Assembly (NCBI GenBank): GCA_030049565.1
Contig: JASIKQ010000020.1
Location: forward strand, 1-10,488
DNA: 10,488 nt
Direction of reading: 5' to 3'
Source of the DNA: Candidatus Sulfotelmatobacter sp.
Lineage (GTDB): Bacteria > Acidobacteriota > Terriglobia > Terriglobales > Acidobacteriaceae
The position numbers and the translations under genes are program-made. The notes beneath the pieces were generated by a model. It was given only the letters and a program-made list of their open reading frames with translations. It searched no databases and was not told where the DNA came from. Below are positions 1 through 7,587 of the stretch, piece by piece; position 1 is the stretch's first letter; each line of letters starts with the position of its first letter.

Positions 1-165
1 GATCCCTGGACCGATCAGGTCGAGTTGTCGAAGGCAAAGCCCGCGGCGCTGACCTCGGCCCGTGAAAAGATTCCGTTCGAGGTGACCCCGTTCTTCCCAT
101 ACCTGACGCGGCTTTCGACCCCCGGCAATGAAAAGGTAGCCTCGACCGCAAGAGCGTTGAAGTAG
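1..165 (+). CDS. 3' end of an unidentified protein gene (partial)
   Basis: Reading frame 1 is open from the window edge to a TAG at 163-165, giving a 54-residue C-terminal fragment that begins DPWTDQVEL, contains FEVTPFFPYLTRL and ends STARALK. About three quarters of its codons end in G or C, as in the confirmed genes nearby, which suggests it is translated. The start lies outside the window. I do not recognise a family in this short tail. It converges on the amidase gene, with 33 bp between the two stop codons. The opposite strand is also open here, but that frame runs into the amidase coding sequence and looks like a shadow. The gene call rests on codon bias and sensible protein composition only. 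Confidence 0.45.
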   Translation, partial: DPWTDQVELSKAKPAALTSAREKIPFEVTPFFPYLTRLSTPGNEKVASTARALK

Positions 166-168
166 TGC

Positions 169-188
169 GGGCCGTACGGCGATGGCCC
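169..188. terminator. Weak hairpin between convergent genes
   Basis: GGGCC (169-173) and GGCCC (184-188) form a perfect 5-bp stem around a 10-base loop. A second, exact 10-bp palindrome, GCCGTACGGC, sits at 171-180. There is no T-tract on either strand directly after it, so an intrinsic terminator serving the two convergent genes is only a possibility based on position. Confidence 0.25.
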
Positions 189-198
189 ATGGCTGCAA

Positions 199-1995
199 CT
201 AAAATCCCGGCGGGCGCTCGTTGGCGACGGCAAACGCCCGTTCCAGGGCGATTCCTGCCTGCCCCAGTGTGCCTTCATCAAAGAGGCGTCCGATGAGCGT
301 GACACCATGCGGCACGCGGCGCGGTGGTGAAAATGTGGGCATCGAATGATCGGGATCGGGCGCCCAATCACTGCGCGCCCTGGCAACTTCGACAAAACCA
401 GCGCGCAGCGTGAGCGACGGATAGCCGGTGAAGTTCGTAATCGTTAGCATCTCGTCGCGCAAGGAGGGCACGAGCAACAGGTCCACGTTGGAGAACAGGC
501 GGGCCATTTCTTCGGCGACCTTGCGGCGGAAACGGTCGGCTTGCACAAAATCGACGGCGGAGAGAAAGCGAGATTCACGAAAAATATTGGGCCAGGCATC
601 CGGGACCTGAGCCTTGAGCTCATTCAAGCCCCCGCTCAACGTGAGCTCTTCAAATGCTGCGGCGGCTTCGGCGAAGAGGATAAGATTCAGGCAATCGTAG
701 GGCCAGTTGGGAATTTCGACTTCGACAGGAATCATGCCGACGTTTCTCACGGTTTCAACTGCGGCTCGATCGACCGCCGTTGCTGGATTCTGGTTCATCC
801 AAAGCGGAAAATAGCCGACGCGCAGCCCTTCGACGCTTGCGTTGGCATCGTAATCAAGTTTGCTGGGCACGCTCTCCAGATCGCCGGCATCAGGGCCGGT
901 AATGGCTTCGAGCACGAGCATGGCGTCTTCGACGCGGCGTGTCATGGGACCGAGTTTGTCTAGCGACCAGCACAGCGTCATTGCGCCGGTGCGGGCAACG
1001 CGGCCGTAGGTGGGGCGCAGACCGCTGATTCCGCACCGCATAGAGGGGCTAACGATGCTGCCCTCGGTTTCGCTGCCCATGGCGAAGGCGACCAATCCTG
1101 CGGCAGTGGCGGCGCCCGGGCCAGCGCTCGATCCTGAAGAAGCTTCTTCTAACAACCACGGATTCATCGTCTGTCCGCCGAACCAGACGTCGTTCAGCGC
1201 CAGCGCACCCAGGCTTAATTTGGCGACGAGCACCGCGCCCGCTTTGTGCAGGCGCTTTACCACTACCGCGTCTTCGGTGGGAACGCGATTGCGGTAAGGT
1301 TCGGCGCCGTAAGTGGTGGGGATTCCGGCGGTGTCGAGAAGATCTTTTGCGCCCCAGGGAATGCCGTGCAGCGGCCCGCGATAGTGGCCGGCGGCGATTT
1401 CTTCGTCGGCTTTCGCGGCTTGGGCAAGGGCGAGATCGCGCGTGAGGGTGATGACGCAGCGCAGTTTGGGATCGAATTGTTCTATTCGCTTGAGATAAAT
1501 GCGGGTGAGCCGGCCGGAAGTGAGCTGGCGCTGTTCGATCCAGCGCGAAAGCTGCGTGACTGAAGCGAAGGCGATGTCTTCATCGCGCTCCGGCACTGGG
1601 CCGGGGTCGGTATTGCCGCGTATGAAGCGATCACGCTCGGGGCCTTGGGGCAAACCCGGTAACATGGGATTCCAGCGCGTGGCAGGAGCGATGGTTGATT
1701 CCAGCGCGACCTTGCGCGGGCCGGTGCGGCGCTCATATAGCGCGGCCATGGTTCTGCGCCAGCTTGCGGCGGCGACTTCGCGCTCCTGCGGCGTCAAAGA
1801 AAATCGCACCAGCTTTTCGGCTTCGGCGAATGTGGCTGGCGAAACTTCCGGCCCCGCCGCCGGCGCAGTGCCGAATGCGGGCGGCGCTCCCGGCGGAGGC
1901 TCAGAAGGTTGTTGTGCGTTAGCACGATATGCGGCCGCGGCGGCCAGCAGGGTGAGCGAGGTTTGCGTGAGAAACTCGCGGCGCGATTTGGGCAT
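199..1995 (-). CDS. Tat-exported amidase-signature family hydrolase
   Basis: This is a 598-residue enzyme of the amidase signature family, which hydrolyses C-N amide bonds with a Ser-cisSer-Lys triad. The triad is visible: Lys217 in GIPWGAKDLL, the cis-Ser at Ser289 in SGSSAGPGAA, and the nucleophile Ser313 in GSETEGSIVSPS, followed by the usual CGISGLRPTYGRV stretch (320-332). In place of the common GxDxGGS the motif reads GSETEGS. The N-terminus carries a twin-arginine signal (SRREFL at 4-9, an Ala/Leu-rich stretch, cleavage probably after ANA at 25-27), so the mature enzyme should act outside the cytoplasm and is not the tRNA-charging subunit GatA. Residues about 28-135 are a Pro/Ala-rich linker and helical extension before the catalytic core. 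The ATG at 1993-1995 is chosen because it places the Tat motif correctly; no clear Shine-Dalgarno site precedes it. The substrate cannot be read from sequence. It appears to be a single-gene unit. Confidence 0.93.
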   Translation of the reverse strand: MPKSRREFLTQTSLTLLAAAAAYRANAQQPSEPPPGAPPAFGTAPAAGPEVSPATFAEAEKLVRFSLTPQEREVAAASWRRTMAALYERRTGPRKVALESTIAPATRWNPMLPGLPQGPERDRFIRGNTDPGPVPERDEDIAFASVTQLSRWIEQRQLTSGRLTRIYLKRIEQFDPKLRCVITLTRDLALAQAAKADEEIAAGHYRGPLHGIPWGAKDLLDTAGIPTTYGAEPYRNRVPTEDAVVVKRLHKAGAVLVAKLSLGALALNDVWFGGQTMNPWLLEEASSGSSAGPGAATAAGLVAFAMGSETEGSIVSPSMRCGISGLRPTYGRVARTGAMTLCWSLDKLGPMTRRVEDAMLVLEAITGPDAGDLESVPSKLDYDANASVEGLRVGYFPLWMNQNPATAVDRAAVETVRNVGMIPVEVEIPNWPYDCLNLILFAEAAAAFEELTLSGGLNELKAQVPDAWPNIFRESRFLSAVDFVQADRFRRKVAEEMARLFSNVDLLLVPSLRDEMLTITNFTGYPSLTLRAGFVEVARARSDWAPDPDHSMPTFSPPRRVPHGVTLIGRLFDEGTLGQAGIALERAFAVANERPPGF

Positions 1996-2011
1996 GAGGG
2001 AATTGTAACGG

Positions 2012-2184
2012 CATTGGGCGATTGGGTGATTGAGGCGTCGGGCGATTGTTCAATCGTCGATCGGGTGATTTGGCGATTGAGCCATTGAGCGATTGAAATT
2101 CGGAAAAACGGACCACCACGTTTTTTCAATCGCTCGATCGCGCAATCACTCAATTTCGCATGGCAATCACCCGATCACTCAATC
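2012..2184. repeat. Phased octamer repeat array forming a long imperfect palindrome
   Basis: The left half repeats GATTG-like pentamers every 8 bp (starts 2012, 2020, 2028, 2044, then 2067, 2075, 2083, 2091), with units such as GATTGGGT and GATTGAGC. The right half carries the complement CAATC/CGATC, also every 8 bp (2127, 2135, 2143, 2151, then 2164, 2172, 2180). The two halves meet in a perfect 12-bp inverted repeat: GAGCGATTGAAA at 2087-2098 and TTTCAATCGCTC at 2124-2135. Inside it, AAACG (2106-2110) pairs with CGTTT (2119-2123) around an 8-base loop. The array fills the gap between the amidase start and the glutamine synthetase terminator. It has no coding potential. Its function is unknown; a repetitive extragenic palindrome-type element or a replication-slippage product are the obvious options. 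Confidence 0.8.
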
Positions 2185-2218
2185 AAAAAAAACGCCCCAG
2201 CCTGTGGGGGCCAGGGCG
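2185..2218 (-). terminator. Intrinsic terminator of the glutamine synthetase gene
   Basis: Read on the minus strand, CGCCCTGGCC (2218-2209) pairs with GGCTGGGGCG (2202-2193) in a 10-bp stem that includes two G-T pairs, with a 6-base loop. Eight T residues follow at once (2192-2185). It lies 24 bp past the glutamine synthetase stop codon and is a textbook rho-independent terminator, so that transcript should end before the octamer array and the amidase gene. Confidence 0.88.
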
Positions 2219-2241
2219 CTTCACGGCAGAACTGCAAAAGT

Positions 2242-3672
2242 TTAGAACAGATTCCACAAGAATTGGTTGTAGACGTCGTGATGGAACTGCACTTCCGGCG
2301 CTTTCACGATGCTGCCCAGTTGGCGTGGGCAGCGGTCGGCCGCAGCCTGCTTCAAGTCGGCATAGCGGTTCTTGACGTCTTCGCCGAGAAGCTTCGTCGT
2401 CCACTCGGATTTACGGAAATTATCGATGGCGTCGTAGATGTTGTCGGGCAAATAGCGCTTGGCGGAGCGCAGGTTGTCGATCTTTGCGGTCTTGCCCTCG
2501 AGGCCGGTGCGGAAGATCGAATACATGACGAGGTAAGGATTGGCATCGGGCGCTACCGCGCGCACTTCGGTTCGCATGCTGCGCTCGTTGCCGATGGGAA
2601 TGCGGACCATCGCTCCGCGATTGACTGCCGAGGCATTCAACTGGTTGGGTGCCTCGAAGTGCGGGTCGAGACGGCGGTAAGCGTTGACGCTCGAATTCAG
2701 GAGCAGGCAGATGTCATTGCCATGGGTGAGCAGGCGGTCGACGAACTCCCAGCCCATCTTGCTGAGTTTCTCTTCACCCTTCGGCTCCCAAAACAAGTTC
2801 TTGCCATCTTCGCTGATCGAAACGTTGGTGTGCATGCCGCTGCCATTCACGCCTGCCACCGGCTTGGGCAGGAAACAGGCGGTGAGGCCCATGTTGGTGG
2901 CAATCTGGCGGCAGACCAGTTTGTAAAGTTGAATCTGGTCGGCAGCGGCCACGACTTCGCCGTAACCATAATTGATCTCGAACTGCGAGGGCGCAACTTC
3001 GGGGTGGTCCTTCTCGTTCTGAAAGCCCATGGCCCGCTGCACTTCGGCGGTGGTGTCGATGAAAGTGCGCAACGCGTCGCCGGGCAAGGAGTGGTAATAT
3101 CCGCCGGTGTTGACGTACTCGAATTTGCCGGTTTCGTGGAAGCGGCGTTCGGCGTCGGGGCCTCTGAACAGAAAACCTTCAATTTCGTTGGCGGCGTTGA
3201 GCGTGTATCCCTTTTTCTTGTAAAGCTCGTTGGCATAGCCTTTGAGCATGCCACGAATGTCGGCAGAATAGGGCGTGCCGTCCTTATCGATGACATCACC
3301 GAAGACCAGGATTTTGCCCGGGCCGAAAACATCGGCCGGGCCCCAATAGAAGGCGGCCCAATCGATGCCAAGACGCAGATCGCTCTCGCGCTGCGCGGTA
3401 AAGCCGCGGATCGATGAACCGTCGAACGTAAGATTGTCAAAGCTTTTGATAAGGAACTTCTTGTCGTAGTCGAGCATGTGCAGGCGGCCTTCGAGATCAC
3501 TGAACAGCACCGTTACCGCCTTGACACGTTTCTCGTCGGTGAGATATTTCAGCCGTTTTTCCTGAACGGTGCCGATGGGCGTGCGCTTTCTGCGTTGCTC
3601 TTTGGCCTCAAGGTTGAGGGCTTCCAGTTCGTCGTAGGTAAGTGCCAGAAAATTACGCAGTTCAGTAGGCAT
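2242..3672 (-). CDS. glnA: Glutamine synthetase, type I
   Basis: This 476-residue cytoplasmic enzyme joins ammonia to glutamate at the cost of ATP. All signature blocks are present in order: FDGSS (83-87), metal-binding NEIEGF with Glu163/Glu165, HPEVAPSQFEI with Glu225/Glu232, NGSGMH with His281, NRGAMVRIP (351-359) and RTEVRAVAPDANPYL with Glu369 (367-381). Known type I enzymes place the two active-site metals on the equivalents of Glu163, Glu165, Glu225, Glu232, His281 and Glu369. The N-terminus has about 45 extra charged residues before the beta-grasp domain. The C-terminus ends in FHHDVYNQFLWNLF, without the usual NLYxLPP adenylylation site, so control by GlnE is unlikely. AGGAG stands 14 bases before the ATG at 3670-3672, a rather long spacing. 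The gene is monocistronic, ending in a strong terminator. It is close to full length, but it could be a second, divergent paralogue of the housekeeping GlnA. Confidence 0.93.
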   Translation of the reverse strand: MPTELRNFLALTYDELEALNLEAKEQRRKRTPIGTVQEKRLKYLTDEKRVKAVTVLFSDLEGRLHMLDYDKKFLIKSFDNLTFDGSSIRGFTAQRESDLRLGIDWAAFYWGPADVFGPGKILVFGDVIDKDGTPYSADIRGMLKGYANELYKKKGYTLNAANEIEGFLFRGPDAERRFHETGKFEYVNTGGYYHSLPGDALRTFIDTTAEVQRAMGFQNEKDHPEVAPSQFEINYGYGEVVAAADQIQLYKLVCRQIATNMGLTACFLPKPVAGVNGSGMHTNVSISEDGKNLFWEPKGEEKLSKMGWEFVDRLLTHGNDICLLLNSSVNAYRRLDPHFEAPNQLNASAVNRGAMVRIPIGNERSMRTEVRAVAPDANPYLVMYSIFRTGLEGKTAKIDNLRSAKRYLPDNIYDAIDNFRKSEWTTKLLGEDVKNRYADLKQAAADRCPRQLGSIVKAPEVQFHHDVYNQFLWNLF

Positions 3673-3876
3673 GGAAGTGCTTGCGTCTCCTATTCGTTGC
3701 CCAGCAAATGTTTTGTCAGCAAGTGAATGTGGGTAAGCAACCGCACGAATGCAGCAATTGAAATGGCTGGGATCTCAACTGAGAAGGATAACGCGAGCGT
3801 TGTGTCGGGCACAATCGAAAAAGCTTATACAAAGCATAAAAGTGTTTTATTACAACGCATTCATATGCAGGCTAGC
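3673..3876 (-). promoter_or_regulatory. Upstream region of glutamine synthetase gene, no gene seen
   Basis: This stretch is AT-rich and has no convincing coding frame. On the minus strand it holds a TATAAG hexamer (plus 3824-3829) inside TTTATGCTTTGTATAAGC, but no good -35 box stands 16-18 bp before it. A perfect inverted repeat, TTGTG-N5-CACAA, lies at 3800-3814 and could be an operator. I found no convincing sigma54 (GG-N10-GC) element. That the promoter of the glutamine synthetase gene lies here follows from position; the exact site is not resolved. Confidence 0.3.
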
Positions 3877-3937
3877 CTATTGCAGTTTCGCGTACTCGGC
3901 TGTGGCTGCTTCAGGATGGGGATGTCGGGATCGGCGT
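3877..3937 (-). pseudogene. Relic of the 3' end of a kinase-TPR gene
   Basis: These 61 bp match the last 62 bp of the kinase-TPR gene (4521-4582) with four mismatches and one missing base. The match begins exactly at the TAG stop (3877-3879) and ends abruptly at 3937. Read on the minus strand it gives ADPDIPILK, then a -1 frameshift at the CAAGCC/CAGCC position, then ATAEYAKLQ and the stop. The flanks on both sides are unrelated to those of the intact gene. The final residue is Gln where the neighbour has Lys. It is best read as the remains of a separate paralogue, with the rest deleted. Confidence 0.75.
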
Positions 3938-3959
3938 AATAGTGGGTCCCTCGCGTCAG

Positions 3960-4343
3960 TTACCTGTCCCCACTGCTACCGTGTGACCAAACCTCCCACA
4001 GTGCATCAAAAGAGCGGCCGTCGAACACCGGAGCCAACCCGCTCCTATTAAACAAATCCAGTATGCGCTGCTTTGGATTGGCGATCTTCAGATGGCAATT
4101 CGTCCGTCTGGCATGCATGTATATACTCACGAGTGCCCCGAGACCGGCACTGTCAACGTAATCTACATTCGAGAGGTCCAGCACGACGCTCTTGTTCTGA
4201 GAGACCAGATCGCGAAGAGCGTCCTCCAGCCGGGCCGATGTGTCTGAGGTAATCCGGCCTGCCGCCCGTACAATTGTCTCGGATCCTGTTTTCTCTTGTT
4301 CGAGCCGCAAGTTGGCGCGGGGAGTAACCGGGTTAGCAGCCAT
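3960..4343 (-). CDS. STAS-domain anti-sigma factor antagonist
   Basis: This is a 127-residue single-domain STAS protein of the SpoIIAA/RsbV type. Such proteins bind an anti-sigma factor kinase and free its sigma factor, and are switched off by phosphorylation of a Ser in the DSxGL loop. The motif is seen as VVLDLSNVDYVDSAGLGAL, with the likely phosphorylated residue Ser65. The N-terminal strand (LRLEQEKTGSETIVRAAGRI) and the C-terminal helix (ILDLFNRSGL) fit the fold. The ATG at 4341-4343 is chosen because GGAG stands 7 bases before it; an upstream in-frame ATG at 4368-4370 would add nine residues (MHFTLRSSP) and lacks such a site. No anti-sigma kinase (RsbW type) or sigma factor gene is adjacent. 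The gene follows the kinase-TPR gene on the same strand after 177 bp, so co-transcription is possible but not shown. Confidence 0.88.
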   Translation of the reverse strand: MAANPVTPRANLRLEQEKTGSETIVRAAGRITSDTSARLEDALRDLVSQNKSVVLDLSNVDYVDSAGLGALVSIYMHARRTNCHLKIANPKQRILDLFNRSGLAPVFDGRSFDALWEVWSHGSSGDR

Positions 4344-4470
4344 GGGCGAACTCCGTAGTGTGAAATGCAAGGCGTGCTATGCGAGGCCCTTTTTGGCGAA
4401 CACAAACCTGCCAACCTTGTTAAACCAGCGGGCCAAGCCCTAGCTTCTGGGTTCAGACTGACGCGGCAAG

Positions 4471-4496
4471 GATATAACAAATCAACGCAAAGTCAA
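4471..4496 (-). promoter_or_regulatory. Possible promoter for the STAS gene
   Basis: On the minus strand TTGACT (plus 4491-4496) is followed after 14 bp by TATATC (4471-4476), or after 13 bp by TTATAT. The -35 box is good, but the spacer is 2-3 bp shorter than the usual 16-18, so this is a weak candidate. It lies in the 177-bp gap between the kinase stop and the STAS start, about 130 bp from the STAS ATG. I see no terminator in that gap. Confidence 0.3.
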
Positions 4497-4520
4497 GCCA
4501 GACCCAATGAGCAAACGGAG

Positions 4521-7508
4521 CTATTTCAGCTTCGCGTACTCGGCTTTGGCTTGCTTCAGGATGGGGATGTCGGGGTCGGCGTCTTTCCAGAGGGTCAGGA
4601 AATCCTTGTAGGCAGCGAGCGCGCGGACGCGAGCGGCGTCGGAATCGGCGCCCTGCGAAGTTCTCGACTGCAAGGCGTTCGCACGCGCCACTCCCAGATG
4701 CGCTAACGCTCCAGTCCAGCAATTCCAGACGATGCCGTTGTGGTCGAGAATTTTCTGAAACTCGGCGGCGGCTTCGCTGCCCTGTCCCGCTGCCAGATAT
4801 GCCTCGCCGCGAATGTAAGTGTGATAAAGACAGGAAAGATTCGCGACGAACGAAATTTGCCCCAACTCAATGGGCGTTGCAGCTTGCAGATCACTGATCG
4901 CCTCGGCAGGGTTCTTCCGATTCAGTGCCAGTTGCGCGTGAATCGCAGGGAGCGAGAGAGATTGCATTTGGGTGTCCAGCGGATAACGCGTGTTTAAATC
5001 TTTCGCCAGCGATTCGGCTCGTGCGGAATCGCCTGCAATGGCAAAGGCAAGTGCAGCTTCGACATCGACGCCCTGACTTGCAGGAACGAGTTGTAATCCC
5101 TCTGCCGCCGCCTGCTTCGCTTCCGCGGCATTGCCGAAGGCAGCTTCCCGTAGAGCCGCATTCTCCTGCCATATCGCCCCCGTTTCTTTACTGTCAGCGC
5201 GGATCGCAGAGTCTGCTGAACGCTTGGTCAGTTCACGCGCTTTGCTAACATGACCCGCATATGCCTCGGTGTCAGAGGCAAGAGAAAGCCCAAAGTTCTC
5301 AACTTCGGGCTGGCCCGCATACCACTGTTGCTGTTTTGCCATCGCCCCGGAATCCGAATTCAAAAAAGCCAGAGCATAGAGAGCGTTGTGGGCGACGAAA
5401 TCATCCAGTTTCCGCGCCTGCGCCTGCTGGATCATCTGCCGCGCTTCGTCGAATTTCTGCGAGGCGAGCAGGGTGTTGGCAAGGTTGTCATACGGGTTGA
5501 TGCTATCCGGGCGAAGAATCAGGCCCTTGCGATACTCCTCTTCGGCCTTGGCATATTGCCCCTGCACGGCGTAGACGTTGCCCAGATTGCCATAGGCCGC
5601 AAAATCCCGCGGGTAGCTCTCGATCCACTCCTGATACGTCAGCGCCGCTTTATCCAGTTCTCCAGTTACAAACGAATAGTAATTAGCGGTGATCGCCAGC
5701 TTTTCCCGCTCGCTGGCATGTTCCCGCAACTGAAATGCTTTGGTGAAGTACTCGCTGGCCCGCCCGAGTTCACTGAGAGAGGCGTAGTCCCCGCCAACTT
5801 GTCTATAGCCCATGGCAAAATTGGGATCAAGCAGGATGGCCCTTTGACTGTAAAGGAGAGCTGCGGCAGGGCCTTGCTCGTGATCAGCCTTTCGGCCCAG
5901 CGTGTAAGCTTTCAGGGCATCGAGCGAGGACGTAGTCGCCTGTTCGAGGGGAACGTCAAATTTCTGCACCGTGGCCAGCGACTCGCCCAGTTGTCCACGC
6001 AGCTTCGATGCCGCCTCACCCAGTGCATCGAGCACTTTCTCTTTGGCCGACGCCGTGACCTGCTCCTGAGCCAGCGGATCGCCGCTCTGGCAGTTCACCG
6101 CCAGCAATCCCAGCACGTATTGGCTGCCCAGAGTGGCAATCGATCCCGCTATGTACGCCCTGCTGCCCGCTCGCTGGCAAAGCTCGCGGGCCACATCAGG
6201 CGTGAGTTTGGTGCCAGCCGGGCGCGACATCAATTTTAAGGTCGCCGCGACCTTGTTCTCCGGCAGTACGTTCAGAAACGGCGACTGGTTGAGAGCAACG
6301 CTGAGCGCCTGCTTCAGTGTGTCGTCGAAAACCGCATCACCCGTGCTGTTGGCAAAGTCTGCAAGCACGATCGTGTCTTTCTCCGTAAGTTTGGGCTTAC
6401 GCCCGCGATAGTAGAGCATTGCCCCGATCAATGCGGCGATCGCCAGAGCCCCTGCCACAGCAAGATTGAATTTGAACCAGTTTCGTTTTCCCGTCGCTGC
6501 GTCTCTGGTCACGCCCGCGGTTGCGTGAGACGCGGATTGAACTGGGAGGGCTGAGCCGGGCGGAGCCTGGGTCACCATTTGCGGCGAGGCAGTTTCCCGG
6601 GCCGCGGTCGTGGTCCCTGAACTTGCCTTGGACATGCGCCCGGGCTCGGTATCGCGCTTGAGACGCTGCAACTCAGCGCGCATTTCTTTCGCGCTCTGAT
6701 AGCGCAGCTCGCGGTCCTTCTCGAGGGCGCGATTGATCACGTCTTCCAGCCTGGGCGGCAGCTCGCGATTGAAACGGATCGCGGGTGGTGGATCGGAATC
6801 GAGAATCGCCCTGAAGATGAGCGCGGAAGTTTCGCCGTGAAAAGGCAAAGCGCCAGTGGCCATCTCATACAGCACCGCTCCAAAGGAAAACAGATCGGTG
6901 CGGGCATCGAGTTCCTTGCCTCTGGCCTGTTCCGGAGACATATACGCCACAGTTCCGGGCGTGGCGCCGGGGCTGGTAAGGTGCTCTTCGCTGGCTGCGG
7001 TCACACTGGGTTCAGCTCCGGGTGGCTTGGCTGCGGGGCTGACGACCTTGGCCAATCCGAAATCCAGAATTTTGGCATGGCCGCGCTTGGTGACGAAAAT
7101 ATTGGCGGGCTTGATGTCGCGATGAATGATTCCCTCGGCGTGGGCGGAATCGAGTGCGTCGGCGATCTCAATGGCCAGCGACAAAATCAGATCCGTCTCC
7201 ATCGGACGGTTGCCGATGCGGTGCTTGAGAGTCATGCCGTCGAGGAACTCCATGACGATGAAGGGCTGGCCCTCGTGCTGTCCGATTTCGTAGATGGTGC
7301 AGATATTGGGATGGTTCAATGCGGAAGCAGCTTGCGCCTCACGCTGGAATCGGGCCAGCGCTTGCGGGTCTTGGGATACATTCTCGGGCAGGAACTTTAA
7401 TGCGACAAAGCGGCGCAGAGTTACGTCCTCGGCCTTATAGACCACGCCCATCCCGCCGCCGCCGAGTTTTTCGACGATGCGATAGTGGGAGATGCTCTGG
7501 CCGATCAT
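4521..7508 (-). CDS. Membrane Ser/Thr protein kinase with TPR sensor tail (PknB type)
   Basis: A 995-residue Hanks-type kinase. The kinase domain (about 9-284) is complete: glycine loop GGGGMG (16-21), Lys38 in VALKFL, Glu57, HRDIKPAN (129-136) with catalytic Asp131, DFG (149-151) and [13 protein letters not shown] (185-197). It should therefore be active. A Ser/Thr/Ala-rich juxtamembrane linker follows, then one membrane helix (about 347-367, preceded by KRNWFK and followed by RGRK). The distal part should lie in the periplasm: a region about 378-500 opening with [21 protein letters not shown], then TPR-like helical repeats (clearest at 540-595 and 620-700) and a conserved tail [20 protein letters not shown]. 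Such proteins are thought to sense envelope or protein partners and phosphorylate cytoplasmic targets; the targets here are unknown. No Shine-Dalgarno site precedes the ATG (7506-7508), and a promoter sits almost on top of it. The STAS gene lies downstream on the same strand. Confidence 0.95.
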   Translation of the reverse strand: MIGQSISHYRIVEKLGGGGMGVVYKAEDVTLRRFVALKFLPENVSQDPQALARFQREAQAASALNHPNICTIYEIGQHEGQPFIVMEFLDGMTLKHRIGNRPMETDLILSLAIEIADALDSAHAEGIIHRDIKPANIFVTKRGHAKILDFGLAKVVSPAAKPPGAEPSVTAASEEHLTSPGATPGTVAYMSPEQARGKELDARTDLFSFGAVLYEMATGALPFHGETSALIFRAILDSDPPPAIRFNRELPPRLEDVINRALEKDRELRYQSAKEMRAELQRLKRDTEPGRMSKASSGTTTAARETASPQMVTQAPPGSALPVQSASHATAGVTRDAATGKRNWFKFNLAVAGALAIAALIGAMLYYRGRKPKLTEKDTIVLADFANSTGDAVFDDTLKQALSVALNQSPFLNVLPENKVAATLKLMSRPAGTKLTPDVARELCQRAGSRAYIAGSIATLGSQYVLGLLAVNCQSGDPLAQEQVTASAKEKVLDALGEAASKLRGQLGESLATVQKFDVPLEQATTSSLDALKAYTLGRKADHEQGPAAALLYSQRAILLDPNFAMGYRQVGGDYASLSELGRASEYFTKAFQLREHASEREKLAITANYYSFVTGELDKAALTYQEWIESYPRDFAAYGNLGNVYAVQGQYAKAEEEYRKGLILRPDSINPYDNLANTLLASQKFDEARQMIQQAQARKLDDFVAHNALYALAFLNSDSGAMAKQQQWYAGQPEVENFGLSLASDTEAYAGHVSKARELTKRSADSAIRADSKETGAIWQENAALREAAFGNAAEAKQAAAEGLQLVPASQGVDVEAALAFAIAGDSARAESLAKDLNTRYPLDTQMQSLSLPAIHAQLALNRKNPAEAISDLQAATPIELGQISFVANLSCLYHTYIRGEAYLAAGQGSEAAAEFQKILDHNGIVWNCWTGALAHLGVARANALQSRTSQGADSDAARVRALAAYKDFLTLWKDADPDIPILKQAKAEYAKLK

Positions 7509-7516
7509 GCTGTGAA

Positions 7517-7545
7517 ATCTTAGGACTGCATGCCGAGCAAGTCAA
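7517..7545 (-). promoter_or_regulatory. Sigma70-type promoter of the kinase gene
   Basis: On the minus strand TTGACT (plus 7540-7545) and TAAGAT (plus 7517-7522) are separated by exactly 17 bp. They match the -35 consensus at 5 of 6 positions and the -10 consensus at 4 of 6. Only 8 bases lie between the -10 box and the kinase ATG, so transcription should start at or within a few bases of the start codon. That agrees with the missing ribosome binding site. Confidence 0.6.
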
Positions 7546-7587
7546 TGAAGGCCGAAGCGCAGCATTCAGAGCGATGGTTGACGCAAT

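Noticed and set aside
15..395. Minus-strand open frame over the 3' end of the amidase gene and the window edge
   Set aside because: Two thirds of it lies out of frame inside the amidase coding sequence, and the outer part competes with a plus-strand frame of better codon bias.
2012..2184. CRISPR array
   Set aside because: The repeat unit is about 8 bp with no long unique spacers, the orientation flips halfway, and no cas genes are near.
2263..3417. Long open frame (384 codons) on the plus strand opposite the glutamine synthetase gene
   Set aside because: The minus-strand frame contains every glutamine synthetase motif. The plus frame gives a low-complexity Val/Gly/Ala-rich product and is a codon-bias shadow.
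3673..3876. Sigma54 promoter for the glutamine synthetase gene
   Set aside because: No TGGCAC-N5-TTGCA-like element with the required GG/GC spacing was found upstream on the minus strand.
3727..4051. Plus-strand open frames of 70-100 codons between the glutamine synthetase and STAS genes
   Set aside because: They run antisense through the kinase-tail relic and into the STAS gene, with no ribosome site and no protein-like pattern.
5250..6239. Plus-strand open frame (329 codons) opposite the kinase TPR region
   Set aside because: The minus strand encodes the continuous kinase-TPR protein. The plus product shows no recognisable domain and is a shadow.
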